NCBI RefSeq assembly: GCF_041435335.1
Contig: NZ_CP108430.1
Span: 7,722,001-7,786,000, forward strand
Length of the DNA stretch: 64,000 nt
Reading direction: 5' to 3'
Origin: Streptomyces sp. NBC_01283
Lineage (GTDB): Bacteria; Actinomycetota; Actinomycetes; Streptomycetales; Streptomycetaceae
Shown here one piece after another: positions 42,716 through 51,948 of this stretch. The position numbers and the translations under genes are program-made. Numbering within the stretch: position 1 is the stretch's first letter; each line of letters starts with the position of its first letter. The notes beneath the pieces were generated by a model. It searched no databases. It saw only the letters and a program-made list of their open reading frames with translations, and was not told the origin of the DNA.

Positions 42716-43162
42716 TCAGCGGCCCAGCGGGCGCCTCGGCAGGGGAGAGGAGTAGACGATGCTGGTGGTCACGGACCCCAGCGCGCCGATCTTCCCCGCG
42801 ACCTCCTCGAGGTGGCCCATGGAGCGCGCGGCGACCTTGATCACGAAGCAGTCGTCGCCGGTGACGTGGTGCGCCTCCAGGACCTCGGGGGTCACCTCGA
42901 CCAGGTCGTGGAACGGCTTGTAATTGCCGTTCGGGTAGCGCAGGCGCACGAACGCCAGGATGGGCAGGCCCAGCCGCTCCGGGTCGACCACGGCCGCGTA
43001 CCCCTGGATCACGCCCGCCTCCTCCAGGCGGCGGACTCGTTCGGTGACGGCGCTCGGGGACATCGCGACGGCACGTGCCAGCTCGGCGTAGCTGGCGCGG
43101 CCCTCGCGCTGGAGGACATCGAGGATGCGCCAGTCGGTGGCGTCCGTGGAATAACCGGTCAT
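42716..43162 (-). CDS. Lrp/AsnC-family transcriptional regulator
   Basis: 148 aa: an N-terminal AsnC HTH (DWRILDVLQREGRASYAELA, MSPSAVTERVRRLEEAG) and a C-terminal RAM domain (VTGDDCFVIKVAARSMGHLE). Members sense amino acids. Divergent from the rhodanese gene with 94 bp between the starts, so it probably controls that gene. Confidence 0.93.
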   Translation of the reverse strand: MTGYSTDATDWRILDVLQREGRASYAELARAVAMSPSAVTERVRRLEEAGVIQGYAAVVDPERLGLPILAFVRLRYPNGNYKPFHDLVEVTPEVLEAHHVTGDDCFVIKVAARSMGHLEEVAGKIGALGSVTTSIVYSSPLPRRPLGR

Positions 43163-43256
43163 GCCTGAGAGGTAACAGGGGAATCCCCGGCTGATCAAGA
43201 GGTACGCCGGTGATCGTCTCTTCTGGGCCGGCGGCTCCGCCCGTAGATTTCTGGTC

Positions 43257-43784
43257 ATGAGCACAGTGACGAACGCAGAGCAGATGACCGCCGCGAGCAC
43301 TCCGGACGCCGCCGCGAGCGCCCCCAATGCCGTCCTGCGGGCGGCCCCCGCCTCCCCGGCTGCCGCCGCCGCGTACTTCGGCGCGAGCCTCGCCTTCCAC
43401 GCCGACGTGTCCGACGTGGCCTCGGCGCTGGCCGCCGACGGCGACCCCGGCTTCGTCGTGGTCGACTCCCGCTCGACGGCCTCCTGGGACCAGGGCCACA
43501 TACCCGGCGCGATCCACCTCCCCACCGCGCTCATTCCCGAGCAGGCGGAGCAACTCCTCGACAAGTCCGTCCCGGTCGTCACGTACTGCTGGGGCCCCGG
43601 CTGCAACGGCGCGACGCGCGCCGCCCTGGCCCTCGCCCAACTGGGCTTCCAGGTCAAGGAGATGCTCGGCGGCTTCGAGTACTGGGCCCGCGAGGGCTTC
43701 GGCTTCGAGACCTGGGAGGGCAGCGAGCGGCGCACTCCCGACGGCCTGACGGCCCCGCTGGACGCGGAGGACTGCGGCTGCTGA
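43257..43784 (+). CDS. Rhodanese-domain sulfurtransferase
   Basis: 175 aa. One rhodanese domain at about residues 45-165: VVDSRSTASWDQGHIPGAIH and the active loop YCWGPGCNGATRAA. The Cys at position 111 accepts the sulfane sulfur, and a second Cys lies in the loop; CGC ends the protein. Likely in sulfur/cysteine metabolism under control of the divergent AsnC-type regulator. TAGATT lies 7 nt before the ATG, so the transcript may be leaderless. Confidence 0.9.
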   Translation: MSTVTNAEQMTAASTPDAAASAPNAVLRAAPASPAAAAAYFGASLAFHADVSDVASALAADGDPGFVVVDSRSTASWDQGHIPGAIHLPTALIPEQAEQLLDKSVPVVTYCWGPGCNGATRAALALAQLGFQVKEMLGGFEYWAREGFGFETWEGSERRTPDGLTAPLDAEDCGC

Positions 43785-43790
43785 CAGCCG

Positions 43791-43814
43791 GGCGCGGCCC
43801 CGCGGGGCCGCGCC
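43791..43814. terminator. Perfect 24-bp palindrome, bidirectional terminator
   Basis: GGCGCGGCCCC (43791-43801), GC, then the exact complement to 43814, in the 63 bp between the convergent rhodanese and DUF885 genes. Confidence 0.7.
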
Positions 43815-43847
43815 GTGCCCGCGGGGCAGATGACCGGTGCGGGAGCT

Positions 43848-45569
43848 CTAGAGCGCCGACAACTCGTCCACCAGGTCGTCGAGCCCCAGCGACCCCTGCG
43901 ACAGCGCGGCCATGTGCCACGCCTTCGCGTCGAACGCCTCGCCGAGCCGCCGCCGCGCGTTCTCGCGCCCCAGGAGCCAGGCCCGCTCGCCCAGCTTGTA
44001 GCCGATGGCCTGGCCGGGGATGGAGAGGTAGCGGGTCATCTCGCTCGCCACGTAATCCGTGGGACGGCTGCAGTGCGCGTCGTAGAACTCCTGCGCGAGG
44101 TCGGGCGTCCAGCGCTCGCCCGGGCGGAACGGCGAGTCCGCCGGGATCTCCAGCTCCAGGTGCATACCGATGTCGACGATGACCCGCAGCGCCCGCATCA
44201 TCTGCGCGTCCAGATAACCGAGCCTGCGCTCCGCGTCCTTGAGGAAGCCGAGCTCGTCCATGAGCCGCTCCGCGTACAGCGCCCAGCCCTCCGCGTTGGC
44301 GCTGACGATGCCGATGGTCGCCTGGTAGCGGGAGAGGTTCTCCGCGACGTGCGCCCACTGCGCCAGCTGGAGGTGATGGCCGGGCACGCCCTCGTGGTAC
44401 CAGGTGGAGACCAGGTCGTACACGGGGAAGCGGGTGTCGCCCATCGTCGGCAGCCACGTCCGCCCGGGGCGCGAGAAGTCCTCCGACGGGCCCGTGTAGT
44501 ACGGGGCCGCGGCGCCGCCCGGCGGGGCGATGCGGGACTCCACCTTCCGTACCCGCTCGGCGAGCTCGAAGTGCGTGCCGTCAAGCGCCTCGATCGCCTC
44601 GTCCATCAGCTCCTGGAGCCAGACCCGCACCTCCTCCACGCCCTCGATGTGCGTGCCGTGCTCGTCGAGGTGGGCGAGCGCCACCCACGGCGTCTCCGCG
44701 CCGGGCAGGATCTTCTCGGCCTCGGCGCGCATCTCGCCCAGCAGCCGGTGGAACTCGGACCAGCCGTACGCGTACGCCTCGTCGAGGTCCAGGTCGGCGC
44801 CGTTGAAGTAGCGGGACCAGCGGGCGTAGCGCTCGCGGCCCACCGTGTCGGGGGCGCCCTCGATCGCCGGCGCGTACACGTCCCGCATCCAGTCGCGCAG
44901 CGCCACGACCGAAGCGGTGGCGGCGCGGGCCGCGGCGTCCAGCTCGGGGCGGAGCGACTCCGGGCCCTCCGCGGCGAACTCCTCGAACCAGCCGCGGCCC
45001 TCGCCGCCGCCGGGGCCAGCCCACTCCCCGAGCTGTCCGATGAAGATCTCCGTGGGCCGGGGAGCCGCGAACAGCTTGCGCTCCAGGCCGAGTTCGAGCG
45101 AGGCGCGGTAACCCTCGTACGCGGCGGGCACGGCACGCAGCCGTTCGGCGATCGCCGCCCAGTCCTCGTCCGTCTCCATCGGTGTCACGGTGAAGATCTC
45201 GCGCACCGCGTGCGGAATCGTGTGCAGATTGCCGACCGCGCGCAGACCCTCGTCCGCCTCGTGCACGGCGAGTTCGGCGGTGAGCCGCTCCCGCAGCAGC
45301 CGCGCGCACCGACGTTCGGCGTCACTGCCGGCGCCGGGCAGACGCTCCGCCGCGTCGAGCCGGGCGAGCGTCGTGCGGGCCAGCTCCGCGACGGCCTCCT
45401 GGCCCGCGGGCGAGGTGTCCGGGAGCTTGCCGTGACTCGCCTTGACGCCGAGGTACGTGCCGTTGATGGGGTCGAGGGCGATCAGCTCGTCGACGTAGGC
45501 GTCGGCGACCTGGCGGGGCAGCAGCGGGCTCCCGCTGTCGCTCGTGTTCGTGATCTTCGTGTCTGACAT
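43848..45569 (-). CDS. DUF885-family putative metallopeptidase
   Basis: 573 aa, typical DUF885 length. The zinc-ligand helix WYHEGVPGHHLQ is near residue 390, with a downstream Glu in EGWALYAERLMDE. The N-terminus carries DLIALDPINGTYLG-like family sequence. No signal peptide is visible, so it is probably a cytoplasmic peptidase of unknown substrate. Start at ATG 45569 (MSDTKITNT); the next upstream gene is an AsnC regulator on the same strand. Confidence 0.88.
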   Translation of the reverse strand: MSDTKITNTSDSGSPLLPRQVADAYVDELIALDPINGTYLGVKASHGKLPDTSPAGQEAVAELARTTLARLDAAERLPGAGSDAERRCARLLRERLTAELAVHEADEGLRAVGNLHTIPHAVREIFTVTPMETDEDWAAIAERLRAVPAAYEGYRASLELGLERKLFAAPRPTEIFIGQLGEWAGPGGGEGRGWFEEFAAEGPESLRPELDAAARAATASVVALRDWMRDVYAPAIEGAPDTVGRERYARWSRYFNGADLDLDEAYAYGWSEFHRLLGEMRAEAEKILPGAETPWVALAHLDEHGTHIEGVEEVRVWLQELMDEAIEALDGTHFELAERVRKVESRIAPPGGAAAPYYTGPSEDFSRPGRTWLPTMGDTRFPVYDLVSTWYHEGVPGHHLQLAQWAHVAENLSRYQATIGIVSANAEGWALYAERLMDELGFLKDAERRLGYLDAQMMRALRVIVDIGMHLELEIPADSPFRPGERWTPDLAQEFYDAHCSRPTDYVASEMTRYLSIPGQAIGYKLGERAWLLGRENARRRLGEAFDAKAWHMAALSQGSLGLDDLVDELSAL

Positions 45570-45604
45570 GCGGACATCCTCGTACGCGGGAGGCGCCCCC
45601 GTCA

Positions 45605-46117
45605 TCAGGATTGGCCGGAGGGCGCTCCTTGGTCATCGGCGCCCGGGCCCGGTGGCAGGAGGGGGCCGCACTCCCACTGCTGGAAGATCAACCGCGTCTC
45701 CACGCTCGCCACTTCACGCCGCGCCGTGAACTCGTCGAGGACGAGCCGCTGGAGGTCCGCGGTGTCGGCCACCGCCACATGCACCAGATAGTCGTCGGGA
45801 CCCGCGAGATGAAACACCGAGCGGGACTCCGGCAGCGCCCTGATCCGGTCCACGAACGGCCCGACCAGCTCCCGCCGGTGCGGGCGCACCTGAACGGAGA
45901 GCAGCGCCTCCAGGCCGCGCCCGAGCTTCGCCGGATCGAGCCGCAGCTGGTGTCCGAGGATCACGCCGGAGCGGCGCAGCCGGGAGATGCGGTCGAGACA
46001 GGTCGACGGCGCGACGCCGACCTGGGCCGCGAGATCGCGGTAGGTGATCCGGGCATCGTTCTGCAACAGCCGCAGTATGCGGAGATCCACCGGGTCCAGT
46101 ACGACAGAATCAGCCAC
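45605..46117 (-). CDS. Lrp/AsnC-family regulator of the divergent PLP enzyme
   Basis: 170 aa. HTH (LRILRLLQNDARITYRDLAA, APSTCLDRISRLRRSG) and RAM domain (FHLAGPDDYLVHVAVADTAD). Start GTG 46117 lies 60 bp from the divergent gamma-family PLP enzyme gene, as in many Lrp-regulated amino acid genes. Another 35 bp downstream on the same strand is the DUF885 gene, possibly cotranscribed. Confidence 0.92.
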   Translation of the reverse strand: MADSVVLDPVDLRILRLLQNDARITYRDLAAQVGVAPSTCLDRISRLRRSGVILGHQLRLDPAKLGRGLEALLSVQVRPHRRELVGPFVDRIRALPESRSVFHLAGPDDYLVHVAVADTADLQRLVLDEFTARREVASVETRLIFQQWECGPLLPPGPGADDQGAPSGQS

Positions 46118-46177
46118 TTGCCGAACGTAGCACGGGGTTCAACTACCCGGCACCGGCCTTTGTTCAGGCTGTGGGGC

Positions 46178-47425
46178 ATGGAGACGAACACGGAACCCCG
46201 CACCGGATCCGGCCACCAGGACCCGGCGCCGGCGCCGACCGTAGCGCCCGCACCCCGGGCCCTCGCCACCGAGGCCGTGCACGCCGGACGCGACGACCTC
46301 GCCGGACTCGGTCTGCACGCCGCCCCGATCGATCTGTCCACCACCTACCCCTCGTACGACACCCGGGGCGAGGCCGCGCGCATCGACGCCTTCGCCGCCG
46401 ACGGCACCCTGGACGACGGACCGCCCGTCTACGCCCGCCTCGCGAACCCCACCGTCGCCCGCTTCGAGACCGCCCTGGCCCGGCTCGAAGGCACGGAGAG
46501 CGCGGTCGCCTTCGCCAGCGGTATGGCGGCGCTGACCGCGGTCCTCCTCGTACGAGGCGCGGCGGGCCTGCGCCATGTCGTCGCCGTCCGCCCCCTGTAC
46601 GGCTGCAGCGACCATCTCCTCACGGCGGGGCTCCTCGGCTCCGAGGTGACCTGGGTCGACCCCGCGGGGATAGCCGACGCCATCCGCCCCGACACCGGTC
46701 TGGTCCTCGTCGAGTCGCCCGCCAACCCGACCCTCGCCGAACTCGATCTGCGTGCGGTGGCCCACGCCTGCGGCACGGTGCCGCTGCTCGCCGACAACAC
46801 CTTCGCCACACCCGTCCTGCAGCGGCCCGTCGAGAGCGGCGCGCGGCTCGTGCTGCACAGCGCCACCAAGTACCTCGGCGGACACGGCGACGTACTGGGC
46901 GGCGTGGTCGCCTGCGACGAGGAGTTCGCGCGGCAGCTGCGGCAGGTCAGGTTCGCCACCGGCGGGGTGCTGCATCCGCTCGCGGGATATCTGCTGCTGC
47001 GCGGCCTGTCCACGCTGCCGGTGCGGGTGCGTGCCGCCTCCGCGAACGCGGCGGAACTCGCGCGGCGCCTGGCCGCCGACCCGCGCGTGCGCCGCGTGCA
47101 CTATCCGCGGCTCGGCGGCGCCATGGTCGCCTTCGAGGTCGAAGGAGACCCGCACGCGGTGACCGCCGGGGTGCGTCTGATCACCCCGGCGGTCAGCCTC
47201 GGCAGCGTCGACACGCTCATCCAGCATCCGGCGTCCATCAGCCACCGCGTCGTGGACCCGGCGGACCGGCGGTCGTCGGGCGTGAGCGACAAGCTGCTGC
47301 GCCTCTCGGCCGGTCTAGAGGACGTCGAGGACCTGTGGCAGGACCTCGACCACGCCCTCGGCGTCAGTGCCGCTCCGCCCGCCCCTGCGGCTGGTCGTAC
47401 GGCAGTCGTGAGCTCACCGGCGTAG
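46178..47425 (+). CDS. Cys/Met-metabolism PLP enzyme (cystathionine gamma-synthase/methionine gamma-lyase family)
   Basis: 415 aa. Ala/Pro-rich head of about 25 residues, then family blocks: LGLHAAPIDLSTTY, YARLANPTVARFETALARLE, FASGMAALTAVL, and LHSATKYLGGHGD with the PLP Lys near 230. Near residue 310 the usual segment of about 20 residues between the HYP and GGM strands is missing (VHYPRLGGAMVAFEV). It probably eliminates or replaces the gamma substituent of methionine, homoserine esters or cystathionine. Its 3' end overlaps the convergent gene by 62 bp. Confidence 0.92.
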   Translation: METNTEPRTGSGHQDPAPAPTVAPAPRALATEAVHAGRDDLAGLGLHAAPIDLSTTYPSYDTRGEAARIDAFAADGTLDDGPPVYARLANPTVARFETALARLEGTESAVAFASGMAALTAVLLVRGAAGLRHVVAVRPLYGCSDHLLTAGLLGSEVTWVDPAGIADAIRPDTGLVLVESPANPTLAELDLRAVAHACGTVPLLADNTFATPVLQRPVESGARLVLHSATKYLGGHGDVLGGVVACDEEFARQLRQVRFATGGVLHPLAGYLLLRGLSTLPVRVRAASANAAELARRLAADPRVRRVHYPRLGGAMVAFEVEGDPHAVTAGVRLITPAVSLGSVDTLIQHPASISHRVVDPADRRSSGVSDKLLRLSAGLEDVEDLWQDLDHALGVSAAPPAPAAGRTAVVSSPA

Positions 47426-48836
47426 CTTCGAGGCGCGCGGTGATGACCAGCGTGCCCTCCTCGATCTGGTAGTCGAGGGGAAGCCCGAGTCCGCGCATCG
47501 CGGCGACCATGCCCGTGTTGGACGCCTGCGTCACCGCGTACACGCTCTCGCAGCCCGCCTCGATCGCCATCGTCACCAGGCGGCCGAGCAGCTCGCTGCC
47601 GATGCCGCGGCGCTGCCAGTCGTCCTCGACGAGCAGGGCGATCTCGGTCTCGTCGCCGTCCCAGAGGAGATGGCCGATGCCGACGATCCGCCCGGACGCC
47701 GTCCGCACCGCCAGGGTGCGGCCGAACCGCGGACTGAGCAGGTGCTTGAGATAGCGGTCGGCGTCCCGTACGGGGCCGTGGTAGCGCATGCCGAGGGTGC
47801 GCTGCGAGCAGCGTTCGTGCATGGCCTTGGCCGCGTCGACGTCGGCGGTGTCGGCCCGGCTCACGGTGATGGAGCTGCCCTCGGCGAGAGTCAGTACGTC
47901 CTGGCTGCGCGGGATGCGCGGGCCCAGCCGGGTGTCGAGCTCGACCAGGGCACGCGCGCGGGCGAACTCGGTGGGCGTGAACGGCAGATACGGCCGCTCC
48001 ACGGTGATCACTTCGCCCTCCGGGGCCCGCAGCCGGAGCACCGTCCCCTCACCTTCTAGCGCGCCCTCGACGGGTGCGCCGTCGGCGGGCTTGTCGGCCC
48101 GCGGTCCGGACGCGCCCTGCGTCTTCGCGGGCAGCGACCGGATCGTGCAGCGGCCCAGCAACTGGCGCAGTGCGAGCGGGAGTTCCGCGGCGTCCAGGGC
48201 GGTGCGGGTGGCCAGGCCCAGGATGCGGGTGGGGGCGTCCACCAGGTCGTGGGCGTCCGCACGCTCGATCCAGGTGCCCGAGCCGCCCGCGTGGGCGACG
48301 CCCCGGGTGATCTCGGCCGCAGGCAGGTCGGCGGGGGCGCGCAGCAGGAACTCGTCGACGGTGCCTTCGGCCAGCGGGTGCGCCTGGAGGCTCAGGATGT
48401 CGACCTTGCCGTGGGCCAGTGCCGTGCACAGGGCGGCGAGCGAGCCCGGTTCGTCCCGCACCGTGGTACGCATCCGCCACAGCGCCGTCGCCCCCGCGGA
48501 CGACTCCGCGGCGATGGTCCCGGCCTGCTCCATGGCCGTCATGGGCCCGGTCCGCTGCCCGGCGGCGCGCGGCCGGGCGCCCGTATCGTCCGCCGCCGGG
48601 GGTGCGTGGTTGTGGCGGCGCGCCCACCATGTGTGGAACCCGACCGTGGCGAGCAGCGCCACGGCCGAGATCACGAGCAGGGCGGGGCCGTCGGGGCCGT
48701 GCCCGATCATGTTCGCCACCGCGTCCGCCACGGCCACGGCCGTGAAGAGGGCGGCGAGTTCCACCAGATCCCGCCGCCAGTGGTGAACGGGACGGCCGTG
48801 TTTGGTTCGCGTCACATCAGACATGTCAGCACTCAT
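47364..48836 (-). CDS. Membrane-anchored ACT-like/GNAT acetyltransferase fusion
   Basis: 490 aa. The N-terminus has two hydrophobic helices (about 27-70). An ACT-like regulatory domain (TTVRDEPGSLAALCTALAHG, about 120-190) follows, then a linker, then a GNAT acetyltransferase domain at about 330-470 (VGIGHLLWDGDETEIALLVE, DDWQRRGIGSELL, the acetyl-CoA loop). It may acetylate a protein or small molecule in response to an amino acid bound by the ACT part. Position at the membrane is unusual for GNATs. Confidence 0.85.
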   Translation of the reverse strand: MSADMSDVTRTKHGRPVHHWRRDLVELAALFTAVAVADAVANMIGHGPDGPALLVISAVALLATVGFHTWWARRHNHAPPAADDTGARPRAAGQRTGPMTAMEQAGTIAAESSAGATALWRMRTTVRDEPGSLAALCTALAHGKVDILSLQAHPLAEGTVDEFLLRAPADLPAAEITRGVAHAGGSGTWIERADAHDLVDAPTRILGLATRTALDAAELPLALRQLLGRCTIRSLPAKTQGASGPRADKPADGAPVEGALEGEGTVLRLRAPEGEVITVERPYLPFTPTEFARARALVELDTRLGPRIPRSQDVLTLAEGSSITVSRADTADVDAAKAMHERCSQRTLGMRYHGPVRDADRYLKHLLSPRFGRTLAVRTASGRIVGIGHLLWDGDETEIALLVEDDWQRRGIGSELLGRLVTMAIEAGCESVYAVTQASNTGMVAAMRGLGLPLDYQIEEGTLVITARLEATPVSSRLPYDQPQGRAERH

Positions 48837-48977
48837 ACAGTCACTGTGGATGAAGGGTGTTGCGTGATCGCGAACGTTCTGTGACTGACGAGTTAAGATG
48901 CCTTCTGCCCGATTAGTTCATCTTTGGTCTTTCGCGGTGTCCGGACGCGACCTGCCCTTGCGCGTTCGGGGGCGGAA

Positions 48978-50561
48978 TCACTGCTGGCCCACCTGTCCCG
49001 GCTGCAGCACCTTCGTGAACAGCACCCCACCGCCCTCCTGGCGCAGCCGCACGGTCAGCTCTCCGCTGCCGCCGTCGATGTCGACCTCCCCGAAGTACTG
49101 CGGGGTCTCGGCCGGCGAGGTGTTGGAGCGGTTCGGCGCCTTGATGAAGCGCTGCTCGGCGCCGAACGTCCCGTCGAGCTTGAGGGCCTGGAAACCACCC
49201 GCCGCCAGTGGCCCCGACACGAACTCCCAGAACGGCGCGAAGTCCTTGAACGCGGCGCGCGAGGGGTCGTAGTGCTGCGCCGACGTGTAGTGCACGTCGG
49301 CGGTCAGCCACACCGTCCCGGTGACCTTGCGGTGCTTGATGTGCCGAAGCAGTTCGGCGATCTGCAGCTCGCGGCCCAGCGGCGCGCCGGGGTCGCCCTG
49401 CGCCACCGCCTCGAAGTTCGCCGAGCCGTCGGGCACGACGAGGCCCAGCGGCATGTCGGAGGCGATGACCTTCCAGGTGGCCCGGGAGCGCGACAGCTCG
49501 CGCTTCAGCCACTGCAGCTGGCGGGCGCCCAGGATGCCGGTGGTGTCGTCGGGCTGCCTGCCGGGGGAGTTGGCGTTGCGGTAGGAGCGCATGTCCAGGA
49601 CGAACACGTCGAGCAGCGGTCCGTGCCGCAGCACGCGGTACACCCGCCCGTCCTCGTCGCCCGGCGGGAGCGTGGAGACCGGAAAGTACTCGCTGAACGC
49701 GCGCAGGGAACGCCCGGCGAGGACGTCCACGTTCTTCTCGGTGTAGCGGGCGTCGGCCAAGATCTGCCCCGGGTACCAGTTGTTGTGCACCTCGTGGTCG
49801 TCCCACTGGACGATGGAGGGCACCTGCGCGTTGAAGCGCCGCAGGTTCTCGTCGAGCAGGTTGTAGCGGAACGCGCCACGGAACTCCGCGAGCGACTCGG
49901 CGACCTTGGACTTCTCCTCCGTGGTCACGTTCCGCCACACCGTGCCGTCGGGCAGGGTGACGCTGGGCAGGATCGGCCCGTCGGCGTAGATGTTGTCGCC
50001 GCTGCACAGGAAGAAGTCCGGGTTCCTGCGGCGCATGTCGTCGAAGACGCGGTATCCGCCGCGGTCCGGGTTGATGCCCCAGCCCTGGCCCGCGATGTCA
50101 CCCGACCACAGGAAGCGCACCCCCTCCTTGCGTCCCTTGGGCGTCGTACGGAACGTGCCGGTGACCGGCTCTCCCGTGCGTCTGGGGTCGTCGGGGTCGG
50201 CCAGGATCACGCGGTAGTGGATCTGCTCGCCGGCGGGCAGCCCGCGCAGCCGGGTCGTCCCGGTGAAGTCGGTGTCCGGGCCGAGCACCGGCCCCTTCCA
50301 GCGGGTGGGGTTGCGGAACGACTCCGTGGCGGAGGTCTCCACGATCATGCGGGCGGGCCGGTCGGAACGTACCCACACCAGGCCCGCGTGCGCCGTCACG
50401 TCACCGGCCTGCACGCCCCACTCGGCCCGCGGACGTCCCGACCGGGCGAACGCCGGAGCGGCCACGGCGAGCGACGGCACGGCCAGCGCCGCCGGCACGG
50501 CGAGCGAGCCGCGCAGCACACTGCGGCGGCGGGGGGACGGGCTCGGCTGAGGGTGTGACAT
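48978..50561 (-). CDS. phoD: Tat-exported alkaline phosphatase PhoD
   Basis: 527 aa. A twin-arginine signal SPRRRSVLRGSLAVPAALA is followed by a PhoD_N beta domain and the phosphodiesterase/phosphatase core: GDNIYADGP, WDDHEVHNNWYPG, YRNANSP, and TADVHYTSAQHYDP carry the metal-binding Asp/Asn/His. It cleaves phosphate mono- and diesters outside the cell, probably under PhoP control. ATG 50561 chosen to expose the Tat signal. No clear PHO box was confirmed. Confidence 0.93.
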   Translation of the reverse strand: MSHPQPSPSPRRRSVLRGSLAVPAALAVPSLAVAAPAFARSGRPRAEWGVQAGDVTAHAGLVWVRSDRPARMIVETSATESFRNPTRWKGPVLGPDTDFTGTTRLRGLPAGEQIHYRVILADPDDPRRTGEPVTGTFRTTPKGRKEGVRFLWSGDIAGQGWGINPDRGGYRVFDDMRRRNPDFFLCSGDNIYADGPILPSVTLPDGTVWRNVTTEEKSKVAESLAEFRGAFRYNLLDENLRRFNAQVPSIVQWDDHEVHNNWYPGQILADARYTEKNVDVLAGRSLRAFSEYFPVSTLPPGDEDGRVYRVLRHGPLLDVFVLDMRSYRNANSPGRQPDDTTGILGARQLQWLKRELSRSRATWKVIASDMPLGLVVPDGSANFEAVAQGDPGAPLGRELQIAELLRHIKHRKVTGTVWLTADVHYTSAQHYDPSRAAFKDFAPFWEFVSGPLAAGGFQALKLDGTFGAEQRFIKAPNRSNTSPAETPQYFGEVDIDGGSGELTVRLRQEGGGVLFTKVLQPGQVGQQ

Positions 50562-50831
50562 GGATGCGCCTCCAGTGACAGGTCCGACCAGTGTGCAGGG
50601 CCACAACTAGTGGTGCGCGGCGGCGCACACACAAACCCCAAGTGAACAACTGCCCATGGGTGCAGGGGAACCAGTGTGCGAACGCTGTGTCGTTTTTGGA
50701 GGCGGAAGCACAGGCGCAGGCGTCCCGGTCGTACGACCTAGGCCGGGCGGCCGATGCCTGGTGATCGTTCGCTGTCTACGCTCTCCGGCAGAGGCGCGCG
50801 GTCGAGCGCGCTCGTCCTGAGGGGGAGCCTC

Positions 50832-51245
50832 ATGCCGCCGGTCAACGGTCAGAGCCACATACGTATCGCCCGTCCGTCCCGCGACCTCGCCGCGGCGGAG
50901 CGCTTCTGGGTGACGGGTCTCGGCCTGGACGTCGTGTGGCGTTCGCGGGGCGGTGCTGTTCCCGGTGAGCACGACCTGCTCATGGCGGGCTGGCCGGACG
51001 CCTCCTGGCATCTCGAACTCGTCCACGACGCGGACGAGCCGGTCCTGCCCCGCCCCACGGAGGAGGACCTGCTCGTGATCTATCTCGACGAGCCGGTGCC
51101 GGACGACCTGGTGGCCCGCCTGGAGGCACATGGCGGCAAGCGCGTCCTGTCACCCAACCCGTACTGGAACGAGTGGGGCGTCACCGTCGAGGACCCCGAC
51201 GGCTACCGCCTGGTGCTCTGCACGCGCGCGTGGTCCAACTCCTGA
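50832..51245 (+). CDS. VOC/glyoxalase-family protein
   Basis: 137 aa, one vicinal-oxygen-chelate domain: IRIARPSRDLAAAERFWVTG, GLDVVWRSRGG, WHLELVHDAD, EWGVTVEDPDGYRLVL. The metal ligands (His, Glu) fit glyoxalase/bleomycin-resistance relatives, but substrate is unknown. Monocistronic; the 270 bp upstream of it is the shared divergent region with phoD. Confidence 0.88.
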   Translation: MPPVNGQSHIRIARPSRDLAAAERFWVTGLGLDVVWRSRGGAVPGEHDLLMAGWPDASWHLELVHDADEPVLPRPTEEDLLVIYLDEPVPDDLVARLEAHGGKRVLSPNPYWNEWGVTVEDPDGYRLVLCTRAWSNS

Positions 51246-51291
51246 ACCACGCGAGCGTGCTCCCCACTCCTGGAATGCACGGAAGTGGCGG

Positions 51292-51651
51292 CTAGCCCGA
51301 AACCGGTGCCGCGCTCCCGGCGTCCCCGCCGGGGCGGTCCGCCCCGTCCGCCCCGTCCTCACCGGGGCGGGCCACCTCTCCGGCGTCGGCGAGCCGGACG
51401 AGCTCGGTGAGCCAGCCCGGCGCCTCGCCGCCGTCGATGACGGTCCCGGCTCCTGCCGTACGCGCCGGTTCCGTGCCGGGGGCGGCGGAGTAGCCGCTCG
51501 TGACGGACTCCGCGGCGGGCCCGGCGTCGACGGCGCCCGTCGCGTCCGCGGCTCGCGGCACGGGGAGCTGCCGGTCCGCCGCGGGCGCCCCGGGCACCAC
51601 GGCCCCTGGGGCCGCGCCCGCGTCCTCCGCGATCGTGATGTGCAGTTTCAT
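51292..51651 (-). CDS. Small Ala/Gly/Pro-rich protein, last gene of the S8 protease locus
   Basis: 119 aa. It starts MKLHITIAEDAG, a short beta strand, continues through a disordered Ala/Gly/Pro region and contains one ordered-looking segment, GGEAPGWLTELVRLADAG (about residues 73-90). No Cys, no signal peptide, no known family. It lies 29 bp downstream of the stand-alone beta-domain gene. It could be a protease substrate, a peptide precursor or an adaptor; sequence does not decide. Confidence 0.6.
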   Translation of the reverse strand: MKLHITIAEDAGAAPGAVVPGAPAADRQLPVPRAADATGAVDAGPAAESVTSGYSAAPGTEPARTAGAGTVIDGGEAPGWLTELVRLADAGEVARPGEDGADGADRPGGDAGSAAPVSG

Positions 51652-51680
51652 GGCCGTTCCCCTCGTCCAGTTGAGGACCG

Positions 51681-51935
51681 CTAGTTGAGGACCGCGTACC
51701 GGCCTTCGAAGTTCATCTGGGTGCTGCCGATGTTCTTCACCGTCAGCCAGTACGTGACCGTCGTCGACGAGGCGCGCTCGACCTCGGTCTCCCACTCGAT
51801 CTGCGGGCTGCCCGTCTGGGGCGTCGTCGGCATGAAGTACCAGATGACGTGCCAGCCCTGCGGCCAGTTGAAGGTGAACCAGCGCCCGGTCTGTCCGGGG
51901 TTGAGTGTTCCGGTGAACTGTGTGCCTACTCGCAT
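51681..51935 (-). CDS. Stand-alone copy of the S8 protease C-terminal beta domain
   Basis: 84 aa, almost entirely equivalent to the last 84 residues of the protease encoded upstream: GTQFTGTLNPGQTGRWFTFN aligns with GVQFRGTLAGNRTGRWFTFN, and both contain HV-W, a TSP/TTP-RTG-PQI segment and an F-AVL end. The shared FNWP..WHV motif is rich in Trp/His. It looks like a beta-sandwich recognition domain without an enzyme attached. Strong AGAGGA upstream of the ATG. Made together with the protease, it may compete with or anchor it. Confidence 0.8.
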   Translation of the reverse strand: MRVGTQFTGTLNPGQTGRWFTFNWPQGWHVIWYFMPTTPQTGSPQIEWETEVERASSTTVTYWLTVKNIGSTQMNFEGRYAVLN

Positions 51936-51948
51936 CGTTCTTTTCCTC

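Noticed and set aside
48871..48882. SOS/LexA-like box (GAACGTTC) upstream of the ACT-GNAT gene
   Set aside because: The actinobacterial LexA box needs four bases between GAAC and GTTC; here there are none.
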